In this document: positions 1-7,574 of the stretch, one piece after another | Position numbering within the stretch: position 1 is the stretch's first letter | Layout of the letters: the number at the start of each line of letters is the position of its first letter | Source of the DNA: Planctomycetaceae bacterium | Lineage (GTDB): Bacteria > Planctomycetota > Planctomycetia > Planctomycetales > Planctomycetaceae | Assembly (NCBI GenBank): GCA_021732415.1 | Contig: JAKFVC010000207.1 | Coordinates: forward strand, 1 to 36,015 | Length of the DNA: 36,015 nucleotides | Reading direction: 5' to 3' | The notes under the pieces: model-generated | The model's input: only the letters and a program-made list of their open reading frames with translations | The model's database searches: none | Told to the model about the DNA's origin: nothing | Translations under genes and position numbers: made by a program

Positions 1-175
1 GATGCGGGGCAGACTGGGCGTCAGGCGTTCGGCCATGAGCTGGCCGCACCAGTTCCAGGGTCACAAACAGACATCCGATCACACCGACCATCATCCAGAC
101 ACAACGTCCAAACGAGGGAGACTGGCACCAATCCCAGAGTCGGCCTGACCACCCGGCGCTGGGGGTCGCATTCAT
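1..175 (-). CDS. Truncated membrane-anchored or secreted protein (N-terminus only)
   Basis: An open frame on the minus strand starts at the ATG at 175 and runs without a stop to the left edge, giving 58 residues of a protein whose remainder lies outside the window. After a short polar stretch rich in Trp there is one hydrophobic segment (about residues 26-44, VWMMVGVIGCLFVTLELV), which suggests a signal peptide or signal anchor, followed by an Arg/His-containing exported-looking stretch. A second ATG at 171 is in another frame. It lies downstream of the TolC-type gene on the same strand, so a periplasmic adaptor subunit of the same efflux system is a reasonable guess, but no adaptor domain is visible in this fragment. 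Function unknown. Confidence 0.5.
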   Translation of the reverse strand, partial: MNATPSAGWSGRLWDWCQSPSFGRCVWMMVGVIGCLFVTLELVRPAHGRTPDAQSAPH

Positions 176-662
176 TCGGTCACCGTAGTTTCTTGCGACT
201 GAATTCCGCTGAAATACAGAATCTCTATGCTTAGATCACACGTTTGTTCATTAGCAATCGCAGCAGTGCGATAAGAGGGCCAGGCATTAAACTTCAAGCC
301 GTATCCATCCGCTCGCCGCTTCGAACTCATCACGCCTTTGCTTAGCAGCGCGAATGATTTTCGTGCTCACGGAACTTGCCCCTGACTAGGCAGAATATAA
401 GAAATTACCGCCTAACCTATTTCAGATTGTAGAGCGGTCAGAATCGCCTGCAAGTTGTAATCGGCTTGCGAATACAAAGGTTGCGCCTTTGTAATGTCAG
501 CCCGGAGGGCTCGACGTAGGCCCCGTGGCGGACGCTGCTAGCGTCCGTGTCTCAGGCTTTCCAAGCAAAAATCCTTCACGGCGTTGCCCGGAGGGGCCAC
601 AGTGAAGGATTCTAATAGGAATACCCTGTGCGCGGACGCTAGCAGCGTCCGCCACGGGGGCG
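176..662. other. Intergenic region with hairpins, no gene
   Basis: No convincing coding frame. It holds a small hairpin (TACAAAGG at 473-480 pairing with CCTTTGTA at 486-493) and, abutting the TolC-type stop codon, the inverted pair of GGCGGACGCTGC-type repeats described separately. The left part is presumably the leader of the truncated gene at 1-175. No clear promoter could be assigned. Confidence 0.5.
521..660. repeat. Inverted repeat of the CCCCGTGGCGGACGCT module
   Basis: The left arm at 521-547 and the right arm at 633-660 are reverse complements (core CCCCGTGGCGGACGCTGCTA), enclosing about 85 bases that themselves contain AATCCTTCAC/GTGAAGGATT. Each arm is also internally palindromic (GGACGCTagcAGCGTCC type). 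The right arm ends three bases before the TolC-type stop codon, as a terminator would. Further single copies of the module occur at 20387-20416 and 26811-26840. Confidence 0.85.
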
Positions 663-2477
663 CTACGGCGTCATCTGCTGGCCCAAAACTGCGCTGTAAC
701 GAATGGACGCTCGCAGATAGTCCGCACGACTCGTGATGAACAGCCGATAGGTTTCACGATAGTTCCGTTGGGCATCGAGGGCATCCAAGAGCGGTCGACC
801 GCCCGCTTCGTACGCCGCGTTGATGCTGTCGCGGACCTGCCTCGCAATTTCGAGCTGCTCTTGCGCCACGGCCCGTGCATTGGCCGCTGACGTCAACAAA
901 TCGTTAGTGGCTTTGACGACCTCCGCACGGAGTGCCACGCGGCGGGCCTGCAACTGATAGCCGACTTGCGCCGCCACAGAAGCTGCCTTCGCCCGATTGC
1001 CCTGATTGCGATCGAAAAACGGCAGCGAGACGGTCAGGTTGGTGAGCCACGAGTCGGCATCCGGATAGCCGATCGCTTTATTTTGATATTGCCGAGTGTA
1101 GCCCCAACTGGGAATCACGGTCGGAAAGGCCTTACGATATTCCGACTCGACGACAGCATCGGCTTGAGCAATCTTCCAGCGGGCCGCTTCCAAATCGGGA
1201 CGATTTTGGTCAGCGACCACGACAGCCTCGTCGATGGCCATCGGTTCGATCAGATTCGAAGACTCCAGAGTTCCAATCACATCGAACGCCGGATCGGTTT
1301 CGTCAGCTCCCAGCAGAACACGCAGGCGGGCGAAAGCACCGACCAGGTTGTTCTCGGCGTCACGCAAGGATTGCTCGCTTCGCAACCGATCGAGACGAAT
1401 GCGGTTGAGATCGACCTTCGCGCGGCCGCCGTTATCGACAGCCGAACTGGTCAACGCTTCGATCCGGCGGAAATTCTCGACATCTTGCCGAGCGACGTCG
1501 CGCAGGGCCTTGGCTTCTAATACTCCGTAGTAATTGACGGCCGCTTCCAGGACTCGCACGCGGACCAAATCGTGATATTCGGACTGACTCACCCGCACCC
1601 CTAAATCGGTGGCATTGATTTGCGCTGCTCGTTTGCCGAACAAGAGCCAGTCGATCGGGTAGGACAGAATCGCATCAAACTGCGGAGGTCCACCCTGTCG
1701 CGTGGGAACGAATTTGTGCGTCAGGGGCATCAGCTGCAGATCGGTAAAGAACTGCGGATTGGGGATCAAAGAGGCCGTGGTGAGATCGGCGCTACTCTGA
1801 TTGATCGACTCGAGTCCCGCGCGGATAACGGGGTCGGCGACCATACAGAAGTTGATGGTCTGATCCAGGTTGATGCCTGTCGCCCCTGCGGGGGACTCGA
1901 TCTCCACGGTCGAATCCACGGGAGCTCCCTCTGGGGCAGTGGGCGCTGCTGGGGCAGTCGGGAGTTGCTCCTTGGCCTCGCCCGCGCCCACCTCCGGAAC
2001 TTTGACACCCTCTTTTTCGATTGCCGCAGGTTCAGGATTTTCGGCGTTCTGCTGAGGCGTATCAGTCTGAGAAAACGCGACTTGTTCGATGACCGGCTGC
2101 GTTTCCATCCCATTCTTCGTGGAGATCAAGACCCGTGCGGCAGAATCCTCGGTGGAATCGGCATCAGGTCGATAAGAGGCCTGCGTGACGGCCGCGGCCG
2201 GGCCTACGTTGCGGGCCATCGCACCGCGTGGAACCACCAATTTCTTCGCGACCTTTTCCCCGCCCACAGTCGCCATTCCAGGAGCCGCCGAATCGACTCC
2301 AGAGAATGCCGGTCGCTCGTACTTGTCATCGAAAGTCGCACATCCGGCGAGTCCCACCAGCCCCCATGAGAGCCAGCAAGCCCAGGGCCTGTCCTGGCGG
2401 GAACGCCCACGAGCGAGACTTCGTTTCCGCAGTAGGGCACGGAAAATGGCATCCAAGTTCAATGGGTCTTGTGACAC
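663..2477 (-). CDS. TolC-family outer membrane efflux lipoprotein
   Basis: Probable outer-membrane channel of a tripartite efflux system of the TolC/CusC/CzcC type. The 604-residue frame starts at a GTG (2477); TTG codons at residues 6 and 8 are alternatives and no strong ribosome binding site decides between them. A basic, hydrophobic N-terminus leads to a lipobox (LAGC, Cys about residue 46), so the mature protein would be lipid-anchored. Residues about 50-205 form an unusual Pro/Ala/Glu-rich linker that most TolC homologues lack. From about residue 205 to the end the protein shows the long alpha-helical repeats of the outer-membrane efflux family, including the RPDLEAARW stretch and a second Ala/Gln-rich helical hairpin near the C-terminus. 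The inner-membrane pump is not in the window; the truncated gene at 1-175 may be its partner. Family call is confident; substrate unknown. Confidence 0.88.
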   Translation of the reverse strand: MSQDPLNLDAIFRALLRKRSLARGRSRQDRPWACWLSWGLVGLAGCATFDDKYERPAFSGVDSAAPGMATVGGEKVAKKLVVPRGAMARNVGPAAAVTQASYRPDADSTEDSAARVLISTKNGMETQPVIEQVAFSQTDTPQQNAENPEPAAIEKEGVKVPEVGAGEAKEQLPTAPAAPTAPEGAPVDSTVEIESPAGATGINLDQTINFCMVADPVIRAGLESINQSSADLTTASLIPNPQFFTDLQLMPLTHKFVPTRQGGPPQFDAILSYPIDWLLFGKRAAQINATDLGVRVSQSEYHDLVRVRVLEAAVNYYGVLEAKALRDVARQDVENFRRIEALTSSAVDNGGRAKVDLNRIRLDRLRSEQSLRDAENNLVGAFARLRVLLGADETDPAFDVIGTLESSNLIEPMAIDEAVVVADQNRPDLEAARWKIAQADAVVESEYRKAFPTVIPSWGYTRQYQNKAIGYPDADSWLTNLTVSLPFFDRNQGNRAKAASVAAQVGYQLQARRVALRAEVVKATNDLLTSAANARAVAQEQLEIARQVRDSINAAYEAGGRPLLDALDAQRNYRETYRLFITSRADYLRASIRYSAVLGQQMTP

Positions 2478-2840
2478 GATAGTTTGTTTCTGTTACCGAA
2501 TGGGAAGATCCGCAGACGTCTCACCAACACGATAGAGGCGACAGCACCGCAGCGAGTCAGATGGCTCTGACTCGCCTCGATGACGAAGCGCAGTGCATCA
2601 ATTTTCCACGTAACGACACCTGGCCAACAGTTGGTCGATGGCAGGCTGCATGACGCGGTAGGAATTAACTCAGGCTAAATTGGGAATCGGAGCTTGGGGA
2701 ACAAGACAGAGCTGTCTCGAACGGCAGGCTGATTTCAGATAGGCAAAGTGAGGCGGGAGCGCGCGGGGTCGTGCTTATCGCATAAAAGAGAAACTCGGAC
2801 AAGACGAGTTTTGGAACGATTCGCGAGCTAAAGAAACGGG
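2478..2840. other. Intergenic region upstream of the TolC-type gene
   Basis: About 360 bases with no supported gene. The only clear structure is a perfect 10-bp hairpin at 2552-2575. The promoter of the TolC-type gene should lie here, but no convincing -35/-10 pair was recognised. Confidence 0.5.
2552..2575 (-). promoter_or_regulatory. Perfect 10-bp hairpin upstream of the TolC-type gene
   Basis: GCGAGTCAGA (2552-2561) and TCTGACTCGC (2566-2575) pair perfectly around a TGGC loop, about 75 bases upstream of the efflux gene start. It lacks a T-run on either side and is not one of the recurring repeat modules, so an operator or leader hairpin is as likely as a terminator. Function is inference. 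Confidence 0.4.
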
Positions 2841-3102
2841 TATCGTGGGACGGGTCTCCAGGCCCGTCCGTCCTGCTGTTGCTCACGGGCCCGCATCGAT
2901 CAATACGGCCTACGACGACAGTCAAACCTTAGAATTCGGGTGCCACTGGCGCGGCCAGTGCATTGCCGGACAGAGAATCGATAGACTTCGAACACTGGCG
3001 GAGCCAGTGGCACCCAAATTTGGGCGTATTGAAGCATTCGTGGCAGAATCGCCAAGGCGAGCAGGCAGGGGACGGACGGGCCTGGAGACCCGTCCCACGA
3101 TA
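2841..3102. repeat. Nested palindrome with 33-bp terminal inverted repeats
   Basis: Outer arms 2841-2873 and 3070-3102 are perfect reverse complements over 33 bases (core GACGGGTCTCCAGGCCCGTC). Inside lie a 13-bp inverted pair, GGGTGCCACTGGC at 2938-2950 and GCCAGTGGCACCC at 3003-3015, and flanking CAATACG/CGTATTG motifs. The right arm ends eight bases from the stop of the peptidase gene (3110). The outer module recurs at 18674-18872 and the inner one at 7371-7546. No direct target duplication flanks the element. Confidence 0.9.
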
Positions 3103-3109
3103 CAGCGCC

Positions 3110-3847
3110 CTATTTCGGCAAGTCCCTGACGAATTCCTGCCACAAATCATCGAGGCTCTTGCCAGTCACATCCTGAAAGAGCTTCGGGTGATAGGCTTTC
3201 ACTCGCAACGCCGCATCCAGCCGCAACACGATTCGACGATCGTATTTTTGCACGAGCCAAGCCAGAAAGGCTCCCGTCGTTCCGTATCCTTGATGGTAGT
3301 CGGCAGTCTTCGGATCGAGCCGCTGCCGAGGGATCTCGGGCTCGTACTTCCAGTACCGAATGTAGTCGGCGATACCTTCGACCAGCCAACCGGGTGTCGT
3401 CTTATCTGAAGGATAATTCTGGATGACGTGGGTCAGTTCGTGAATGACCATTCCGAAGTCGTCGGGATGCTGGGTAATCCACTTGAGACTGACCTGAATC
3501 GTGGCTCCGCTGGTGACGCCGGGCGCATCCAGATCCCGCTTGACGACCAGCCGCACGGTTTCCGGGGGAATCCACTTCTCTGTGGCCAGGAACCGGCAAA
3601 TGACGGGAAACCACTCCTCACAGAGCAGTTTCGATTCCAGGCCCCAAGCCTTGGCGCTGGCGTTGTCCGGGACTTCCGACAGATCCAACACGATGTTGGG
3701 AATGCGGATGCCATCGGACTTGGAAAGAGGATATCGAAGCTTGGCGAGAGCCTCGTCCGCTTTGACCGGAGAGCAGATTCCAACACCGATGAGAAGAGCC
3801 GACAGGAGTATCGACCACGAACGGCAAACCCTGCGAGCGCGATGCAT
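3110..3847 (-). CDS. Secreted basic-secretory-protein-family zinc peptidase
   Basis: A 245-residue exported protein resembling the basic secretory protein (BSP) family, first known from plants and common in planctomycetes, which has a gluzincin-like metallopeptidase fold. It starts at the ATG at 3847. Residues 1-30 form a signal peptide ending near PVKA|DE. The zinc site is visible as HELTH (136-140), followed after about 17 residues by the glutamate of WLVEGIADYIR (about 155-163), the expected third ligand. A conserved Tyr/Trp-rich stretch follows (YWKYEPE). The C-terminal part ends in LWQEFVRDLPK, typical of the family. The protein probably acts in the periplasm or outside the cell; the substrate is unknown and proteolytic activity of bacterial members is not well proven. 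It is a single-gene unit ended by the nested palindrome at 2841-3102. Confidence 0.85.
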   Translation of the reverse strand: MHRARRVCRSWSILLSALLIGVGICSPVKADEALAKLRYPLSKSDGIRIPNIVLDLSEVPDNASAKAWGLESKLLCEEWFPVICRFLATEKWIPPETVRLVVKRDLDAPGVTSGATIQVSLKWITQHPDDFGMVIHELTHVIQNYPSDKTTPGWLVEGIADYIRYWKYEPEIPRQRLDPKTADYHQGYGTTGAFLAWLVQKYDRRIVLRLDAALRVKAYHPKLFQDVTGKSLDDLWQEFVRDLPK

Positions 3848-3904
3848 AAGGAACCTTCAGCCAGTATTAGCTGCGAATACGAAAATGCCCTAAGGACTAT
3901 TTCT

Positions 3905-3976
3905 GAAACACAGAGGCACAGAGAACACAGAGAAGGCGAGATAGAGATCTCTGTGTTCTCTGTGCCTCTGTGTTTC
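3905..3976. repeat. 29-bp perfect hairpin, CACAGAGGCACAGAGAA type
   Basis: Arms 3905-3933 and 3948-3976 are perfect reverse complements separated by a 14-base loop. The low-complexity word (ACACAGAGGCACAGAGAACA) has variants at 29454-29541 and 32394-32467. It sits between the start of the peptidase gene and the end of putA, about 85 bases beyond the putA stop, where it could end transcription from putA. Confidence 0.88.
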
Positions 3977-4061
3977 CAAATCTGGATCGAAAGAATCTGG
4001 GGGGCTTACGCCGCCCGGCTCGCCAATGCATCTCTTTATGCACGTTCACCTAATAATACGT

Positions 4062-7000
4062 CTACTCACCCGGCTCTTCCTGAGGCGGCGGAGCAAACCC
4101 ACGTCGCAAGGTATTCTCGGTGACATTGATCGGAATCAGGAATTGCAGCAGATAATCTGGTCCGCCGGCTTTGCTGCCGATCCCTGACATCTTGAAGCCA
4201 CCGAAGGGTTGTCGTTCGACCAATGCTCCGGTGATGCCCCGGTTGAGGTACAAATTGCCGGTAACAAACTCGTGACGGGCTCGCTTCAGATTGACCGGGC
4301 TGCGACTGTAAACACCGCCTGTCAACGCGTACCGCGTACCATTGGCGATCTGTAACGCTTCATCAAAATTCCTGGCCGAGATCACCGCCAGGACCGGCCC
4401 GAAGATTTCTTCCTGAGCAATCCGAGCGTTCGGCGAGACATTAGAGAAAATGTGCGGACCGATGAAATAACCGTCAGAGGGCAGGGCGTCCGGATCGTCA
4501 CCCAGTTCGAGGCGACCTTCTTCGTGCCCCAGGGCGATGTACGACTTGATTCGTTCGTACGCTTCCTCGTCGATCACTGGACCGATGCTGGTACCGGGAT
4601 TGATGGCGGGGCCAATTTTGAGACTCTTCACCGCCGGAATCAAACGCTTGAGAAACTCTTCATAGACCGACTGCAGGACAATCGCCCGCGAACAGGCCGA
4701 ACACTTCTGACCGGAATAGCCAAACGCACTTTGAATGACCCCCAGGACGGCTTCGTCCAGGTCGGCGTCATCATCGACAATGATGGCGTTCTTGCCCCCC
4801 ATTTCGGCGACGACTTTTTTCACCGATTCTTGCCGATCATCGGTCACTGCGGCCTGCTGATTGATGGCCAGTCCCACCGCCTGCGAACCGGTGAAGGTGA
4901 TCACGTCCACATCGGGACTACCGACCAATTCGGGGCCGATTTCTTCGCCGACACCCGGCAGATAATTCAGCACGCCAGCCGGCAAGCCCACCGCTTCGAA
5001 AATCTCCATCAGCTTCGCGGCGATCACCGGTGATTGCTCCGCCGGCTTCATCACAACCGTGTTACCCGAAACCAATGCTGCGGCGGTCATGCCGGTCAAA
5101 ATGGCGAGCGGGAAATTCCACGGTGCAATGACCACAGCCACGCCGCGCGGACGGTAGCTCAGTGTGTTTTCTTCACCCGGCAGATCCACATGCCGCGGTA
5201 CCGACAGGCGTCGCATCTCAGCCGCGTAGTACATGCAGAAATCGATCGCTTCGGCAACGTCGCCATCGGCTTCCGCCCACGGCTTGCCGCATTCGTAGAC
5301 CATCCAGGCCGACAGTTCGAATTTGCGATTGCGCATTTCAGCGGCGGCCAGTTCGAGATACTCAGCGCGATATTGAGTTTCCATCCGCGACCAGGCGGGG
5401 AAGGCCTGCCGGGCGGCGGCGATGGCTTGGACCGCTTCCTCGGGAGTCGCCGCATAGACGTGACCGATGACTTGATTGCGCTGCGACGGATTCCGCGAGA
5501 CAATGCGTCCCTTGGTCTCCACCGGGCGCCCATTGATCGTCAGTTGGATGTCGCGTCCCAGCGACTTGCCGACCCAGTCGATCGCGTCCTGCATTAACTT
5601 GCGATTCTCGGCCAGCGAGAAATCGGTGAGCGGTTCGTTCTGGAAACGGGGCAGGGGAGCAGGACGGACAGGGTGCGGCTTGCGAGCCACGTCGGCAGGT
5701 TTCATCAGCAGTTCCTCCACCGCGACATGCTCGGTAAAGCTGGCGCGCAGGAATGATTCATTCGAGGTGTTTTCAAGTAATCGACGTACGAAATAGGCCA
5801 TTCCGGGGATCAGTTCCCCGAACGGCGTGTAGATCCGCACGCGGTGTCCCAGTTCGGCAAACAACTGGGCCTGTTCGGTCCCCATGCCATACAGCATCTG
5901 GACTTCGAACTCGGAATTGGGAATGTCGTAATGCTTCGCCCACGCCAATCCGTGAGCCAGGCTTCGCAAATTGTGGCTGGCGAGCGCCGGCCGCAACCAG
6001 CGATGGTTCTCCATCAGATATCGCGACTGACGCTCGAAGTTCTCGTCCGATTGCCACTTCTGCAAGTAGACGGGGACCGGCCAGCCACGGGACTCGGCGG
6101 CAACCGTTTCGTAGTCCCAGTAGGCCCCTTTCACCAGACGAATCCAGATCGGCGTGCCTCGCTTCTCAGCCCAGTCGCGCAGGACGTGTAAGTCCCGCTC
6201 GGCGTCCGGCAGGTAGGCCTGGATCACAATCCCGATATCCGCAAAATCGCGGAACTCGTCCTCCATCAGAATATCGCGAAAGATCTCCAGCGTGAGATCT
6301 TTGTACGCATAGTGCTCCATATCAATATGGAGGCACGTTTCATTCTCCCGCGCAGTACGAATCAACGGTCGCAACCGCGCCTTAACTCCGGCGGCCGTAC
6401 CAACCGGATCAACGGGCCTGAACTGACTATACAGTGCAGACAGTTTTAAAGACGTATTCACACGCGGCACGTTGCCGTGCAAGTCACGGTCGAGTTGCTT
6501 ATTTTCCGCCCACTCATGAGCTTTCGGGGCGAGTTCCCGAATCAGCTTGAGATAAGCCTCGTGATAACGTTCCGCTTCCGGTTCGCTGATGACGGCCTCA
6601 CCGAGGAGATCGAGCGTAAAGGCAAATCCCTGCTGGCGGATTTTGGAGACTGATTCAAAAACTTCATCGACGGTCGTACCGGCGATAAAGCGTTTCGCCA
6701 TCCGTTCGGCATTGCGGCGGGCATTGAGGGCGAGGGCTTTGCCGAGAATCGTGTTCGGCTGACTGACATCCAGCCCCATGCGCACGGCCCACGGCAAGTG
6801 GGTGCGAACTTCTTCAAAATATTCGTGCAGATGCTGCGTGATCGACGTGGCCGTGCGCAACATTGGCAGCACGTCGACGAACCGGAACATTTGGACTTTG
6901 ACCGATTCGTCCGCCATCGCCCAGGAAAGGATGCGATCGTCCCACCAGCGGCGCTCAAAAACGGTCGGCGTGCGGCGATGCAGGTGCGAAAACAGGCTAT

Positions 7001-7094
7001 TGCCGATTTCCTGTGTGGCGGCTTCCACCGCCGCGGTGGGATCGGTCTTAGAACTGGGCACGATGAGATTCGCCACTCTTCGGTCTATCTTCAA
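4062..7094 (-). CDS. putA: Bifunctional proline dehydrogenase / L-glutamate gamma-semialdehyde dehydrogenase
   Basis: Oxidises proline to glutamate in two steps: an FAD-dependent proline dehydrogenase yields pyrroline-5-carboxylate and an NAD-dependent aldehyde dehydrogenase finishes the reaction, with channelling expected. At about 1010 residues it fits the shorter PutA class without the ribbon-helix-helix DNA-binding domain. The proline dehydrogenase barrel covers roughly residues 1-460 (WIRLVKGAYWDYE, ASHNLRSL). The aldehyde dehydrogenase covers roughly 510-1000, with the general base Glu764 in VAEMGGKN and the catalytic Cys798 in SGQKCSAC, followed by the EEIFGPV and PFGGFKMSG motifs. The listed start is a TTG; a GTG at 7076, six codons in, is equally plausible. 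The leader carries an inverted repeat. No proline transporter or dedicated regulator is adjacent. Confidence 0.95.
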   Translation of the reverse strand: MKIDRRVANLIVPSSKTDPTAAVEAATQEIGNSLFSHLHRRTPTVFERRWWDDRILSWAMADESVKVQMFRFVDVLPMLRTATSITQHLHEYFEEVRTHLPWAVRMGLDVSQPNTILGKALALNARRNAERMAKRFIAGTTVDEVFESVSKIRQQGFAFTLDLLGEAVISEPEAERYHEAYLKLIRELAPKAHEWAENKQLDRDLHGNVPRVNTSLKLSALYSQFRPVDPVGTAAGVKARLRPLIRTARENETCLHIDMEHYAYKDLTLEIFRDILMEDEFRDFADIGIVIQAYLPDAERDLHVLRDWAEKRGTPIWIRLVKGAYWDYETVAAESRGWPVPVYLQKWQSDENFERQSRYLMENHRWLRPALASHNLRSLAHGLAWAKHYDIPNSEFEVQMLYGMGTEQAQLFAELGHRVRIYTPFGELIPGMAYFVRRLLENTSNESFLRASFTEHVAVEELLMKPADVARKPHPVRPAPLPRFQNEPLTDFSLAENRKLMQDAIDWVGKSLGRDIQLTINGRPVETKGRIVSRNPSQRNQVIGHVYAATPEEAVQAIAAARQAFPAWSRMETQYRAEYLELAAAEMRNRKFELSAWMVYECGKPWAEADGDVAEAIDFCMYYAAEMRRLSVPRHVDLPGEENTLSYRPRGVAVVIAPWNFPLAILTGMTAAALVSGNTVVMKPAEQSPVIAAKLMEIFEAVGLPAGVLNYLPGVGEEIGPELVGSPDVDVITFTGSQAVGLAINQQAAVTDDRQESVKKVVAEMGGKNAIIVDDDADLDEAVLGVIQSAFGYSGQKCSACSRAIVLQSVYEEFLKRLIPAVKSLKIGPAINPGTSIGPVIDEEAYERIKSYIALGHEEGRLELGDDPDALPSDGYFIGPHIFSNVSPNARIAQEEIFGPVLAVISARNFDEALQIANGTRYALTGGVYSRSPVNLKRARHEFVTGNLYLNRGITGALVERQPFGGFKMSGIGSKAGGPDYLLQFLIPINVTENTLRRGFAPPPQEEPGE

Positions 7095-7097
7095 GAA

Positions 7098-7180
7098 CCT
7101 CTGACAAAACCGGTTGCGGGAAGTTCAGAACTGCGATATTTCAAGCGGTTCTGAACTGACGCAGAGGTTTTGTCAGCTTT
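7098..7180 (-). promoter_or_regulatory. Inverted repeat in the putA leader
   Basis: Just upstream of the putA start, CTGACAAAACC (about 7102-7112) is repeated in inverted form as GGTTTTGTCAG (about 7168-7178), and between them GTTCAGAACT is matched by GTTCTGAACT. The resulting nested stem overlaps the region where the promoter or 5' untranslated region of putA must lie, so an operator or leader-RNA role is possible. It has no counterpart elsewhere in the window. Confidence 0.45.
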
Positions 7181-7574
7181 TATTAAGTCTGCCACAGACC
7201 GACTTCCGGGCGGTCCTTTCCTGTCAACCCGCAGATTATCAAATATGCCGTCACTTCGCGAGTAGGGAAGACACAGTCTCTCGCAGCAGAACGCACTTCG
7301 TGCTTCGCCAGCGTGGTATTTGGGGGTTGGGTGCAAGTGTCGATTGTCTTTCGATGCTCTATCCGGCAAAGCACTGGCACAGCCAGTGGCACCCAATTTC
7401 AGGCATTAAGGATGAATCAGGCCGTATTGAAGCGTTCGCTCCAAGGTCCAGTCTCCCTGTGCCACAACTCATTGAGGCGCCGAAGAATCAATACGGCAAG
7501 AATCCTCAATACGCCGCTCCCCGTGTGCCACTGGCTGTGCCAGTGCCGCGTGTCTATCGACTCACGATGCGAGA
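7181..7574. other. Intergenic region between the putA leader and the cytochrome gene
   Basis: About 390 bases without a supported gene. The right half is occupied by the GTGCCACTGGC inverted repeat described separately; the left half (7181-7340) shows no recognisable feature. Confidence 0.5.
7371..7546. repeat. 22-bp inverted repeat of the GTGCCACTGGC module
   Basis: Arms 7371-7392 and 7525-7546 are perfect 22-base reverse complements, and each arm is itself a hairpin (CACTGGCacaGCCAGTG). Between them are CGTATTGAAGCG and CAATACGG motifs also present in the element at 2841-3102. The right arm lies about 30 bases beyond the stop of the multiheme cytochrome gene, consistent with a terminator or mRNA end structure. 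Confidence 0.85.

Noticed and set aside
1620-2369. 249-codon frame on the plus strand within the TolC-type gene
   Set aside because: It is antisense to a well-supported gene and Arg/Gly-rich without motifs.
2841-3102. Miniature transposable element (MITE)
   Set aside because: Terminal inverted repeats are long and perfect, but no direct target-site duplication flanks this element or those at 18674-18872 and 28141-28310, and no transposase is in the window. It is kept as a repeat only.
3428-4123. 231-codon plus-strand frame over the peptidase gene and downstream hairpin
   Set aside because: It spans the 3905-3976 palindrome and the end of putA, and is antisense to a gene with an intact zinc motif.
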